Shown here: positions 1 to 8,161 of the stretch, piece by piece | How positions within the stretch are numbered: position 1 is the stretch's first letter | Layout of the letters: every line of letters begins with the position of its first letter | Assembly (NCBI RefSeq): GCF_022138605.1 | Contig: NZ_JACBFS010000001.1 | Coordinates: 558,001-622,000, forward strand | Length of the DNA stretch: 64,000 nucleotides | Source: Xanthobacter sp. NM-25 | Lineage (GTDB): Bacteria > Pseudomonadota > Alphaproteobacteria > Rhizobiales > Xanthobacteraceae | Direction of reading: 5' to 3' | Made by a program: the position numbers and the translations under genes | The notes under the pieces: generated by a model | Databases searched by the model: none | Seen by the model: only the letters and a program-made list of their open reading frames with translations | Told to the model about the DNA's origin: nothing

Positions 1-312
1 GCCTCGCTGGGCGATGCCGTCTCCTATTGGTTCGGCTTCCACTATAAGGAACGGGCGAAGACCTTCTGGCCACTCTCGCGTCGGCCCGACCTGGTGGTGC
101 GGGCGGAGGATTTCTTCCACCGCTTCGGAGTCTGGGGCGTGGCCGTGGGCCGCTTCTTCGGCCCCGTGCGCGCGGTGGTGCCGCTGGTCGCCGGGGTGCT
201 GGCCATGCGCCAGAGCCATTTCCAGATCGCCAACGTCGCGAGTGCGGGGCTCTGGGCCTTCGCCATGCTGGCGCCCGGCGCCCTGGCCCTGAAATGGATG
301 GGGCTCGCCTGA
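1..312 (+). CDS. DedA family membrane protein, 3' part
   Basis: The frame is open from base 1 to a TGA at 310-312 and its 5' end lies outside the window, leaving 103 residues. The segment near residue 4 reads GDAVSYWFG and a later one reads GRFFGPVRAVVPLVAG. Both match the conserved motifs of DedA/VTT-domain proteins, inner-membrane proteins tied to membrane homeostasis and undecaprenyl-phosphate or phospholipid translocation. The C-terminal hydrophobic segment (NVASAGLWAFAMLAPGALAL) fits a last membrane helix. A strong hairpin terminator follows 38 bp downstream, so this gene ends its own transcript and is separate from the mod operon. The exact DedA subfamily cannot be told from this fragment. 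Confidence 0.8.
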   Translation, partial: ASLGDAVSYWFGFHYKERAKTFWPLSRRPDLVVRAEDFFHRFGVWGVAVGRFFGPVRAVVPLVAGVLAMRQSHFQIANVASAGLWAFAMLAPGALALKWMGLA

Positions 313-350
313 GGCCCAACCCCAGCCCTTCAATCCCCTCACCGACACCC

Positions 351-381
351 ACGCCCGCGACACCCCTGTCGCGGGCGTTTT
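351..381 (+). terminator. Rho-independent terminator after dedA-like gene
   Basis: A perfect 12 bp stem (ACGCCCGCGACA / TGTCGCGGGCGT) with a CCCC loop ends in TTTT at 378-381. Confidence 0.85.
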
Positions 382-506
382 GCCGCGCCAGCCACCGATG
401 CGCGAGGCGCCAGAAACAGGCGCTAGCCTCGCCCCCAGCAGCGCGACCCGCGGGGGTCTGAAACGCCTACCGCAGTGCGGCATCAGCAACCTTGTCTCAC
501 TAGCCT

Positions 507-530
507 ATCCTATATATGAAAGAACATACC
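507..530 (+). promoter_or_regulatory. candidate ModE (Mo-box) site upstream of modA
   Basis: The bases ATCCTATATA at 507-516, a 6-base spacer and AACATACC at 523-530 resemble the ModE operator, whose halves are CTATATA-like and separated by about 6 bases. The left half matches well and the right half only partly. The site lies about 20 bp before the modA ribosome binding site, where ModE-molybdate would block transcription. A modE-like gene sits at the other end of the cluster. This is an inference from resemblance only. Confidence 0.35.
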
Positions 531-548
531 AAAAGGGGGATCATTGCC

Positions 549-1358
549 ATGATGAATTTTGCCTTCCCGCGGCGCGGCCTGGTTTTGGGCCTGCTGGTTG
601 CGTCCGCTTTCGTCGGCACCGCCCGGGCGGAACAGCCCGTCGCGGCCACCACCGCCGCCAGCGCCACCGTCACCACCTTCGCCGCCGCCAGCCTCACCAA
701 TGCCTTCCAGGACATCGGCAAGGCCTACGAGGCCATGGGCAAGCCGAATGTGAGATTTTCGTTTGCCGCCTCCTCCGCCCTGGCCAAGCAGATGGAAGCG
801 GGTGCGCCGGCCTCCATCTTCGCCTCCGCTGACATCAAGTGGATGGACTATGTGGAGAAGAAGGACCTCATCATTCCCTCCTCGCGGGTGGTGCCCATCG
901 GCAACGCGCTGGTGCTGATCGCCCCCGCCGACAAGGCCAAGCCGGTGACCATCACCAAGGGCATGGACATCGAGGCGCTGCTGGGTCCCAACGGCCGCAT
1001 CGCCACCGGCCTCGTCGACAGCGTGCCGGCGGGCATCTACACCAAGACCGCCTTCACCAACCTCGGTGTCTGGGACAAGGTGGCGCCCCGCATCGTCGGC
1101 GCCGAGAGCGTGCGCGCCGCCCTCGCCCTGGTGGAGCGTGGCGAGGTGCCCTATGGCGTCGTCTACGCCACCGATGCCGCCATCGCCAAGAATGTAAAGG
1201 TGGTTGCCGTGTTCCCGGCCGACAGCCACCCGCCGGTGGAATATCCGTTCGCCCTGGTGAAGGGTCAGGACACCCCCGAGGCCAAGGCCTTCTTCGCCTT
1301 CCTGACCAGCCCCGAGGCCAAGGACATCTACAAGAAGTACGGCTTCGTCGTGAAATGA
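549..1358 (+). CDS. modA: molybdate ABC transporter substrate-binding protein ModA
   Basis: This is the periplasmic binding protein for molybdate (and tungstate), passing the oxyanion to ModBC. The ATG at 549 is chosen over an in-frame ATG at 516 because AAGGGGGA at 533-540 sits 8 bp before it. From 549 the protein (269 aa) opens with a typical signal peptide (MMNFAFPRRGLVLGLLVASAFVGTARA). The mature protein begins with the ModA pattern TTFAAASLTNAFQDIGKAYE and continues with RFSFAASSALAKQMEAGAPASIFASAD, the oxyanion-binding loops of the family. GVVYATDAA and the C-terminal SPEAKDIYKKYGF are also ModA hallmarks. modB follows after 165 bp that contain a strong hairpin, so ModA may be made in excess over the membrane parts. 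Confidence 0.95.
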   Translation: MMNFAFPRRGLVLGLLVASAFVGTARAEQPVAATTAASATVTTFAAASLTNAFQDIGKAYEAMGKPNVRFSFAASSALAKQMEAGAPASIFASADIKWMDYVEKKDLIIPSSRVVPIGNALVLIAPADKAKPVTITKGMDIEALLGPNGRIATGLVDSVPAGIYTKTAFTNLGVWDKVAPRIVGAESVRAALALVERGEVPYGVVYATDAAIAKNVKVVAVFPADSHPPVEYPFALVKGQDTPEAKAFFAFLTSPEAKDIYKKYGFVVK

Positions 1359-1369
1359 GTGATGCCATC

Positions 1370-1393
1370 GGGTCCGGCCGCTTGGCCGGACCC
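1370..1393 (+). repeat. perfect hairpin between modA and modB
   Basis: GGGTCCGGCC (1370-1379) and GGCCGGACCC (1384-1393) form a perfect 10 bp stem with a GCTT loop, starting 12 bp after the modA stop. No T-run follows. It could act as a partial terminator or as a 3' stabiliser of modA mRNA, allowing unequal expression within one operon. Confidence 0.7.
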
Positions 1394-1523
1394 GAGCGCG
1401 GCGCCGCCCGCCGCTTGGCCGACGGACGTGAGCTGCCGCATTTGCCGGAGCGGGGCATTACGCATCGCCTCGACGCTCCGTTCGGTTTAGAATTTTTGTG
1501 ACATTGCTGGCCGGATTTTTCTC

Positions 1524-2216
1524 ATGCTGCTGACACCGGATGAATGGACAGCGGTGGTTCTGAGCCTGAGGGTGGCGTTCTGGGCCACCGTCTGGAGCAT
1601 GCCGCCGGCCATCTTCGTGGGCTGGATTCTCTCGCGCGTCGAGTTTCCCGGCAAAGGCCTGTTCGACGGCATCGTCCACCTGCCCCTGGTGCTGCCCAAG
1701 GTCGTGGTCGGCTATATCCTGCTCATCACTCTGGGGACCCGCGGCTATCTCGGCCAATATCTGTACGACTGGTTCGGCATCAGCCTCATGTTCACCACCG
1801 CCGGCGCCACCGTGGCCGCCGCCGTGGTGAGCTTTCCGCTCTCCGTCAATGCCATCCGCCTCGCCATAGACGGGGTTGATAAGGGCATTGAGACGGCGGC
1901 CCGCACCCTGGGCGCCAGCAAGCTCGACGCCTTCTTCACCGTGACGCTGCCGCTGATGCTGCCGGGTATCCTGTCCGGCGCGCTGATCTCCCTGGCCTCC
2001 GCCTTGGGCGAGTTCGGCGCCACCATCACCTTCGTGTCGAACGTGGAAGGCCAGACCCGCACCATACCGCTCGCCATCTACAGCGCCACCCATATGCCCG
2101 ACGGTGACGCCATGGCCCTGCGGCTCACGGCGGTGTCCGTGGTCCTGGCCCTCGGCGCCCTGATCCTGGCGGAAATGGCCGATCGGCGCATCAAGATTGC
2201 ATTGGGGCGGATATGA
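1524..2216 (+). CDS. modB: molybdate ABC transporter permease ModB
   Basis: This is the inner-membrane channel subunit of the molybdate importer, 230 aa, the usual ModB length, with about five hydrophobic segments. The cytoplasmic EAA loop that docks on the ATPase is clear at about residues 125-150 (ETAARTLGASKLDAFFTVTLPL). SALGEFGATITFVSN near residue 160 is a strong ModB signature. The start codon has TT-rich upstream sequence and only a weak ribosome site. The stop codon overlaps the modC start by 4 bp (ATGA at 2213-2216), indicating translational coupling. Confidence 0.95.
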   Translation: MLLTPDEWTAVVLSLRVAFWATVWSMPPAIFVGWILSRVEFPGKGLFDGIVHLPLVLPKVVVGYILLITLGTRGYLGQYLYDWFGISLMFTTAGATVAAAVVSFPLSVNAIRLAIDGVDKGIETAARTLGASKLDAFFTVTLPLMLPGILSGALISLASALGEFGATITFVSNVEGQTRTIPLAIYSATHMPDGDAMALRLTAVSVVLALGALILAEMADRRIKIALGRI

Positions 2217-3397
2217 TCGAGATCGACGTCAGCCTCACCCGCAGCACCGGCTTCAGCCTGGAAGCCCACTTCAGCGCCCCCGGCATGGGCGTCACCGCCC
2301 TGTTCGGCCGCTCCGGCTCGGGCAAGACCACCATCATCCAGGTGGTGGCCGGCTCGGTGAAGCCGGACAAGGGGCGAATCCAGGTGGGTGACGAGGTCTT
2401 CTTCGATTCCGCCAAGGGCATCGACCTGCCCATCGAGAAGCGCCGCGTGGGCTATGTGTTCCAGGATGCGCGCCTGTTCCCCCACCTCAGTGTGGAGAAC
2501 AACCTGCGCTACGGCCAGCGGCGCGCCCGGCACGACCAGTCGATCGGTTTCGATGCGGTGGTGGACATGCTGGGCATCAAGCCGCTGCTGAAGCGGCGGC
2601 CGCACACCCTTTCCGGCGGCGAGCGCCAGCGCGTGGCCATCGGCCGGGCGCTGCTGGCCCAGCCGCGCCTGCTGCTGATGGACGAGCCCCTCGCCTCCCT
2701 CGACGAGATGCGCAAGGCGGAGATCCTGCCCTATCTGGAGCGGCTGCGCGACGACCTGCGCCTGCCCATCCTTTATGTCAGCCACTCCATCGACGAGGTG
2801 CTGCGCCTGTCCGACGTGGTGGCGGCGGTGCAGAACGGCACGGTGATCGCCGCCGGCCCCCTGTCCGAGGTGCTATCACGGCGCGAATTGCTGCCGGTGC
2901 TGGGGCGGTTCGATCTCGGCACCATCTTCGAGTGCAAGGTGAAGAGCCACGACATCAGCCTCGCCCTGTCCACCATCACCTTCGCCGACGGCGAATTGCG
3001 GGTGCCACTGGTGGATCGCCCGCCGGGTGCGCCGGTGCGGGCCCGCATCCGCTCGCGCGACGTGGCGCTCTCCCTGTCCCGGCCCATCGACGTTTCGGTG
3101 ACCAACCGCCTGTCCGGCGTCATCCGCGACATCCGCCGCGAGGAGGGGCCTTATGCCGATGTGGCGGTGGAATTACCGCACAAAGGTCTGCTGCATGCCC
3201 TCGTCACTGTCGAAAGCGTGGAACGGCTCGCCCTCGAGCCCGGCATGCCGGTCTGGGCGATGATCAAGGCGGTCGCCGTGGACAGCCGCTCGCCCCATTT
3301 CGAGGCGCGCGACGAGCCTTTCACCCCGCCTTCGCATTCAGCGGCGCCGGGTCTGCGTCTCGTGTCTGCCCGCTCTCTGCCGCAAGAGAGCTCGTGA
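2213..3397 (+). CDS. modC: molybdate ABC transporter ATP-binding protein ModC
   Basis: This ATPase powers molybdate import through ModB. In 394 aa it shows Walker A GRSGSGKT (residues 32-39), signature LSGGERQ (133-139), Walker B LLLMDEP (153-159) and the H-loop (YVSHS, about 186-190). The C-terminal third, from about residue 240, carries a TOBE/MOP-type molybdate-binding region, as expected for ModC at this length. The gene is coupled to modB by a 4 bp overlap. Its last 77 bp overlap, tail to tail, the end of the modE-like gene on the other strand. The protein tail after about residue 365 is low in complexity and may have been shaped by the overlap. Confidence 0.95.
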   Translation: MIEIDVSLTRSTGFSLEAHFSAPGMGVTALFGRSGSGKTTIIQVVAGSVKPDKGRIQVGDEVFFDSAKGIDLPIEKRRVGYVFQDARLFPHLSVENNLRYGQRRARHDQSIGFDAVVDMLGIKPLLKRRPHTLSGGERQRVAIGRALLAQPRLLLMDEPLASLDEMRKAEILPYLERLRDDLRLPILYVSHSIDEVLRLSDVVAAVQNGTVIAAGPLSEVLSRRELLPVLGRFDLGTIFECKVKSHDISLALSTITFADGELRVPLVDRPPGAPVRARIRSRDVALSLSRPIDVSVTNRLSGVIRDIRREEGPYADVAVELPHKGLLHALVTVESVERLALEPGMPVWAMIKAVAVDSRSPHFEARDEPFTPPSHSAAPGLRLVSARSLPQESS

Positions 3398-3725
3398 GCT
3401 CATCCAGCGAGCTGCGCACCGCCTTGGCGGCCTGCCGCTCCATGGCCCGATAGAGGGCGATGACGCGCTCGCCGAAGGCGGTGACCTCGGTGCCGGCGCC
3501 CCGCCGGCCGGGATAGGTGAGGATCACCTTCTGCTCGAACATGTGGTCGAGTTCATCCACCAGCAGCCAGGCCCGGCGATAGCTCATGCCGATGGCCTTC
3601 GCCGCGGCGAGGATGGAGCGATGCTCGCGGATGGCCTCCAAGAGCCGGATCTTGCCGGGGCCCAGCCGGCGGCCATCCGGAAAATCCACGCGCAGAAACA
3701 GGCGCGATGAAGAGTCCTGGGTCAC
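3321..3725 (-). CDS. modE: ModE-like molybdate-responsive transcriptional regulator, single domain
   Basis: This is a winged helix-turn-helix protein of the ModE N-terminal (LysR-like) family. The GTG at 3725 is chosen because AGAGGAGA lies 4 bp upstream and the product (134 aa) then begins just ahead of the conserved region. The core LGPGKIRLLEAIREHRSILAAAKAIGMSYRRAWLLVDEL is the family's DNA-binding motif, followed by the wing PGRRGAGTEVTAFGE. There is no MOP/TOBE molybdate-binding domain, unlike full ModE of about 260 aa, so metal sensing must differ or come from a partner. Position next to modABC and overlap with modC make it the likely repressor of this operon. The open frame extends upstream to 3902 but that part has no family resemblance. 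Confidence 0.85.
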   Translation of the reverse strand: MTQDSSSRLFLRVDFPDGRRLGPGKIRLLEAIREHRSILAAAKAIGMSYRRAWLLVDELDHMFEQKVILTYPGRRGAGTEVTAFGERVIALYRAMERQAAKAVRSSLDELTSSLAAESGQTRDADPAPLNAKAG

Positions 3726-3964
3726 GGTGTCTCCTCTGCGTGCGGGCGGCGCCGGCGATCGGGCCGCGCCATCTGCGGAGCGCCGGCCGACGGCCCAGGC
3801 GCTGCTCCCACATAGCGCGAATCCACCATTCACGCCACCAAAGGCCGACTTCCGAAGTGGGAGGCTCGCCAGAGGATGCCCACCACGCGTTGCCCGCGCC
3901 ATCGAGACGAGGCGAACATGTCGCGGCGCGGGTTGCCGGGGGCACTCCCGCGCCGGCGGGCAGC

Positions 3965-4807
3965 TCAGGCCCGCGCGGGGCGGCCCAGCTGCTTGGCCCG
4001 GGCAATCCGCGTGTTGACGATGCTCGACAGCGCGACGATCACCGCAACCGTCGCCAGATAGGCGATCACCTGCATGCCGGTCGGCTCAGCGCGGTAGCCC
4101 ACCAGGGTGCGCAGAACCCGTCCCACCGCGCCGTCATCGGCGAGCAGCCAGCTGGTATTCCAGACCGGATCCGCCAGCGACTGGATGAAGCCGGCATCCT
4201 GCAGGATGCCCACCACCTGGGCCGACAGGCCCGCGGCCAGCAGGGTGATGACCGCGGCGGTCACCTTGAAGAGGTATTTCAGCGGCACCGCCACCAGGCC
4301 GCGATACAGCACGAACGCCACCACGGCGCCGGCCGCCAGCCCGAGCAAGCCGCCGATCAGCACGTTGGGGACGGTTTCCATGCCGGTGGACATGATGCCA
4401 TAGACGAACAGCACGATCTCCGCGCCCTCGCGCAGCACCGCCATGCCCACCACCACCGCCAAAGCGGTGAGCGGCTTGCGGCCTTCCTGCACATCCTTGC
4501 CGATGGCCTGCATCTGAATGACCATCTCGCGGCCGTGGCTCGCCATCCACACCACGGTCCACACCAGCATCACCACCGCCACCGCGAGGATGCCGGCGTT
4601 GAGCACCTCCTGGCCGGACCCGTCGAACAGATTGGAGATGCGCTCGGCGAAGATGGCGAGCAGGGCCGAGCCGAGCACGCCGCCCAGAACGCCGGCGCTG
4701 ATCCACAGGCCGCGGCCGTGGATGCCTTCGGAGGCGGCCAGCACCACGCCGATGACGATGCCCGCTTCCAGCACTTCACGAAACACGACGAGGAGGGCCG
4801 CCAACAT
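3965..4807 (-). CDS. FTR1 family high-affinity iron permease (EfeU-like)
   Basis: This is a polytopic membrane protein of 280 aa that would import iron across the inner membrane. The ATG at 4807 has GGGAG 7 bp upstream. The longer open frame (to 4999) adds a charged leader with no membrane character. The first iron motif is REVLEA (residues 10-15) where the family usually has REGLE; the second, LREGAEIVLF near residue 130, is canonical. Six to seven hydrophobic segments are visible. The gene diverges from an operon encoding imelysins and a multicopper oxidase, recalling both bacterial EfeUOB and the fungal Ftr1/Fet3 pair. An ICE-like iron-control box lies about 100 bp upstream. Confidence 0.88.
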   Translation of the reverse strand: MLAALLVVFREVLEAGIVIGVVLAASEGIHGRGLWISAGVLGGVLGSALLAIFAERISNLFDGSGQEVLNAGILAVAVVMLVWTVVWMASHGREMVIQMQAIGKDVQEGRKPLTALAVVVGMAVLREGAEIVLFVYGIMSTGMETVPNVLIGGLLGLAAGAVVAFVLYRGLVAVPLKYLFKVTAAVITLLAAGLSAQVVGILQDAGFIQSLADPVWNTSWLLADDGAVGRVLRTLVGYRAEPTGMQVIAYLATVAVIVALSSIVNTRIARAKQLGRPARA

Positions 4808-5353
4808 CACAGATCTCCCATTCACGCCGCGCCGCGATGAAGCAACTGGGCCTCGGCATCTGCTCACCGCAGGCCCGACACCGGAACCCGCGGCTGGAAA
4901 TTTCAGTTTAGAAATACTCAAAAAAGGTCGGAGCCCAAGGATTGGCGACGCCTTTGGCGCCTCAAGCCGTGGTTCCAGCAGACAAGTCCCTACACCCACC
5001 CCTGCCGACTGTCATCCGCGGCCCCATTTATTAGAATCTATCCAGACTTGTGCGCCGCTGCCGCCCGGCGCGCGGCAGCGGCGGACGCGGGCCTGCCCGC
5101 AAGCGCTTGCGGCGCATTTGCGCCCCCCGCAGCGGAGCAATGGCGCCATCCGCAGCAGCAGCCAGCATGCAGTTTTGCTTGGCCACGCGACTCTTTTGCT
5201 ACAAATGACCCAGCGAGAGCTTTCCGTAGAACGATTCCATTATTTGGACAGCGCCTTGCGCCCGGCGCGCCCGCCTGCCTAATCTGCCGCCGGGTTCACG
5301 GGTTGTCGTTCGCCCTATCGTTTATGCCATGTTCCAATGAGGAGAAGAGGTTG
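4808..5353. other. divergent intergenic region of the iron locus
   Basis: These 546 bp separate the FTR1 gene (minus) from the first imelysin (plus). They contain the ICE-like element at 4907-4923 and a second AT-rich palindromic spot, TAGAATCTA, at 5032-5040. Nothing with coding character is convincing; an open frame in phase with the imelysin runs back to 5048 but lies ahead of a clear signal peptide. Confidence 0.6.
4907..4923. promoter_or_regulatory. candidate Irr/ICE iron-control element
   Basis: TTTAGAAATACTCAAAA matches the rhizobial iron control element TTTAGAA-N3-TTCTAAA in the whole left half and 5 of 7 bases of the right half. Its position between the divergent FTR1 and imelysin genes is right for iron-dependent control of both. 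Irr is the known binder of this motif in Hyphomicrobiales; its gene is not in the window. Confidence 0.45.
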
Positions 5354-6628
5354 ATGCGCGCGCACTGGATTGCCGGCGCGGTCGCCGCCGTGGTGAGCTT
5401 TGCGCCCCCGGCGTTTGCCGACGCGCCGAAGGCCCGCGATGTGATCACCCATTATGCCGATCTCGCTCACGTGATGTACGATGCCTCGTACGCCACGGCG
5501 AAGGAGATGCAGCAGGCCATCGACGCCTTCGTCGCGGCGCCCAGCGCCGAGACCCAGCAGAAGGCCAAGGACGCCTGGAAGAGCGCGCGCACCTTCTACC
5601 AGCAGACCGAGGCGTTCCGCTTCGGCAACAAGATCGTCGACGACTGGGAAGGCAACGTGAACGCCTGGCCGCTCGATGAAGGTCTCATCGATTACGTGGA
5701 CAAGGCCAAGTATGGCGACACCTCCGATGAGAATCCGCTCTACACCGCCAATGTGATCGCCTCCAAGTCCATCCGCATCGGCAAGAAGACGGTGGACGTC
5801 ACCAAGATCACGCCGAAGCTGCTGCATGATCTCAACACCGCCGGCGGCGTCGAGGCCAATGTGGGCTCCGGCTGGCACGCCATCGAGTTCCTGCTGTGGG
5901 GCCAGGACCTGAACGGCACCGGCCCGGGCGCCGGCGTCCGCTCCTGGACCGACTATGACCTCAAGGCCTGCACCAACGGCAATTGCGATCGTCGCGGCCA
6001 GTATCTCAAGGTCGCCACCCAGACCCTGGTGGACGATCTCAAGGAGATGTCCGACTCGTGGGCGCCCAAGGGCGCGGCCCGCAAGGCGCTCCTGAAGAAG
6101 AAGGACAACGCGGGCCTTGCCACCATCTTCACCGGCCTCGGCTCGCTCTCCTATGGCGAGCTCGCCGGCGAGCGGATGAAGCTCGGCCTCATCCTGCACG
6201 ATCCCGAGGAAGAGCACGACTGCTTCTCGGACAACACCCACAACTCCCATTATTACGACGAAGTGGGCATCCGCGACGTCTATTACGGCCGCTTCACCAA
6301 GCCCGATGGCAGCGCTGTCACCGGCCCCTCGGTGGCCGACCTGATCCGCGCCGCCGACCCCAAGGTCGCCGACGAGATCGACCAGAAGTCCGACGCGGCG
6401 CTGGCGGCCCTCAAGGCCATCAAGGACACGGCGGATTCCGGCGAGATGGCCTACGACCAGATGCTCGGCGAGGGCAATGAGAAGGGCGCCAAGCTCATCC
6501 AGGCCGGCGTCGATGCCCTGGTGGCCCAGGCCCACGCCATCGAGCGCGGGGTGGCTGTGCTGAAGCTCCAGATCAAGATGGAGGGCTCCGCCAGCCTCGA
6601 CGACCCCTCCTCGGTCGGTCAGAAGTGA
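5354..6628 (+). CDS. imelysin family periplasmic iron-related protein
   Basis: This 424 aa exported protein belongs to the imelysin (ICMP/IrpA) family, which takes part in iron uptake. The ATG at 5354 follows AGGAGAAGAGG and gives a clean signal peptide (MRAHWIAGAVAAVVSFAPPAFA). The hallmark GXHXXE motif is present as GWHAIEFLLWGQ near residue 180, and KSARTFYQQTEAFRFGN near residue 78 matches the first imelysin repeat. It is the first gene of the run imelysin, multicopper oxidase, di-haem oxidoreductase, imelysin, DUF1513. That order, except for the oxidase, resembles the conserved iron-regulated imelysin clusters of pseudomonads. It faces away from the FTR1 gene. Confidence 0.9.
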   Translation: MRAHWIAGAVAAVVSFAPPAFADAPKARDVITHYADLAHVMYDASYATAKEMQQAIDAFVAAPSAETQQKAKDAWKSARTFYQQTEAFRFGNKIVDDWEGNVNAWPLDEGLIDYVDKAKYGDTSDENPLYTANVIASKSIRIGKKTVDVTKITPKLLHDLNTAGGVEANVGSGWHAIEFLLWGQDLNGTGPGAGVRSWTDYDLKACTNGNCDRRGQYLKVATQTLVDDLKEMSDSWAPKGAARKALLKKKDNAGLATIFTGLGSLSYGELAGERMKLGLILHDPEEEHDCFSDNTHNSHYYDEVGIRDVYYGRFTKPDGSAVTGPSVADLIRAADPKVADEIDQKSDAALAALKAIKDTADSGEMAYDQMLGEGNEKGAKLIQAGVDALVAQAHAIERGVAVLKLQIKMEGSASLDDPSSVGQK

Positions 6629-6664
6629 GGCGGGCGCGCCCGTCGCGAAAGTGAGGCTGAAGCC

Positions 6665-8161
6665 ATGATCTCGCGTCGTGCGTTGATCTCACGTCGTGCG
6701 TTGATCTTGGGAGGGGCTGCGGCGGGCGCCGCGGCCCTGGCCGCCCCCTCCGCCCTTGGCGAGGGTCTCCCCGAGGCCGTGGACACCCTGCCCCCGGACG
6801 CGCCCCAGCGGCACCTGTCGCTGGTGGCGGCGGAAACCGAGGTGCCCCTGCTGGGGGCGGGCAAGCCCGCCACGTCCCGCTTCTGTGCCTACAACACCAC
6901 CCCGTTCCTCACCCTGCGCGCGCCCCAGGGCACGCGGCTGATGGTGGATTTCGAGAACCGGCTGCCGGACCCCACCACCGTGCATTGGCACGGCATCCGC
7001 GGCCCCTATATTTTCGATGGGGTCGCCCCCATCACCCAGCCCACGGTGCCGCCCGGCGGCCGCTTCGCCTATAACGTGCCGCTACCGGACCCCGGCTTTT
7101 ATTTCTTCCATCCCCATTGCGACGAAACCGGCCAGGTGGGCCGCGGCCTCGTCGGCCTCCTGTTCGTGGAGGACCCAGCCGACCGCAAGCTCGGCTTCGA
7201 CCTGGAGCACATCATCGCGGTGAAGGACTGGCGCCTCGACGAGGCCGGTCGCTTCCTCACCATGTTCACCGATGAAGGCGCCTCCACCGCCGGCAGCTTC
7301 GGCACCGTGCGCGCGGTTAATGGCTCGCCCATCCCGCCCCGGGTGGAAGCCCCCGCCTATGGCGACGTGCGGGTGCGCACCATCGTCGCCGATGCCACCC
7401 GCGTCATCGATTTCGGCTGTGACGTGGACGAGGCGGCGGTGATCGCCTGCGATGGCCAGGCCACCAGGCCCTTCCTGCTCAACGACGCGCCCGACAATGT
7501 GTGGCGCATGGGCCCGGCCATGCGGGTTGACGTGCATGTGCGCATGCCCGGACCAGGCCAGGAAGTGAAGATCTACGATTACCGCACCGCCGAGCCCTAT
7601 CTGCTCACCACCCTGGTGGCGGTGGACAAGGGCCGGAAGAAGACCGCCTTCAAGCCCAAGGCCCTGCCGGTGCCGAAGGAGTTGCCGCTGCCGGACATCG
7701 CCGGGGCGAGCCATCTCGACTTTCTGGTGCAGACCTCGGCGGGCGCCACCGCCATCGCCCCGCCGCTGCCGCCGGACGATCCCCTCGCCAAGGCGCTCAT
7801 CGAGTCCCGGTGCGTGGGCGACAAGACCTTCTGGGCCATCAACCGCACCTCCTGGGGGGCCGGCGCCGACCTGCGGCTGCCGCCGCCGCTGAACGTGCTG
7901 AAGGCCGGGCAGAGCTATGTCCTGTCCATCACCAACGTCACCAAGCACGTGCACCCCATGCATCTGCACGGGCATGTGTTCAAGGTGCTGTCATCATCGA
8001 AGAAGAAGACCCTGCCGCAGTTTCTCGCCGACACGGTGATCGTCGAGCCCAACGAGACCGTGGACATCGCCTTCAAGGCGGCCAGCGGCAATTGGGTGTT
8101 CCACTGCCACATTCTGGAACACATGGATTCCGGCCTCATGGGCTGGTTCCGGGTGGCATGA
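6665..8161 (+). CDS. multicopper oxidase, Tat-exported
   Basis: This 498 aa three-cupredoxin-type oxidase is probably periplasmic and likely oxidises Fe(II) or Cu(I). All four copper-binding blocks are present: HWHG (107-110), HPH (149-151), HPMHLHGH (430-437) and HCHILEHM (480-487). The Cys-His pair and Met of the type 1 site are intact. The N-terminus MISRRALISRRALILGG contains two twin-arginine motifs created by an 18 bp tandem duplication and is followed by an Ala-rich stretch, so Tat export is expected. Placement between an imelysin and a di-haem oxidoreductase, opposite an FTR1 permease, suggests a ferroxidase. The stop codon overlaps the next start (ATGATG). Confidence 0.93.
   Translation: MISRRALISRRALILGGAAAGAAALAAPSALGEGLPEAVDTLPPDAPQRHLSLVAAETEVPLLGAGKPATSRFCAYNTTPFLTLRAPQGTRLMVDFENRLPDPTTVHWHGIRGPYIFDGVAPITQPTVPPGGRFAYNVPLPDPGFYFFHPHCDETGQVGRGLVGLLFVEDPADRKLGFDLEHIIAVKDWRLDEAGRFLTMFTDEGASTAGSFGTVRAVNGSPIPPRVEAPAYGDVRVRTIVADATRVIDFGCDVDEAAVIACDGQATRPFLLNDAPDNVWRMGPAMRVDVHVRMPGPGQEVKIYDYRTAEPYLLTTLVAVDKGRKKTAFKPKALPVPKELPLPDIAGASHLDFLVQTSAGATAIAPPLPPDDPLAKALIESRCVGDKTFWAINRTSWGAGADLRLPPPLNVLKAGQSYVLSITNVTKHVHPMHLHGHVFKVLSSSKKKTLPQFLADTVIVEPNETVDIAFKAASGNWVFHCHILEHMDSGLMGWFRVA
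6668..6703 (+). repeat. 18 bp tandem duplication in Tat signal
   Basis: Two copies (6668-6685 and 6686-6703), 17 of 18 bases identical, encode ISRRAL twice. The event duplicates the twin-arginine motif of the multicopper oxidase. Confidence 0.95.

Noticed and set aside
5048..5353. Upstream extension of the first imelysin
   Set aside because: The extension precedes a clear signal peptide and ribosome site at 5341-5354 and has no family similarity.
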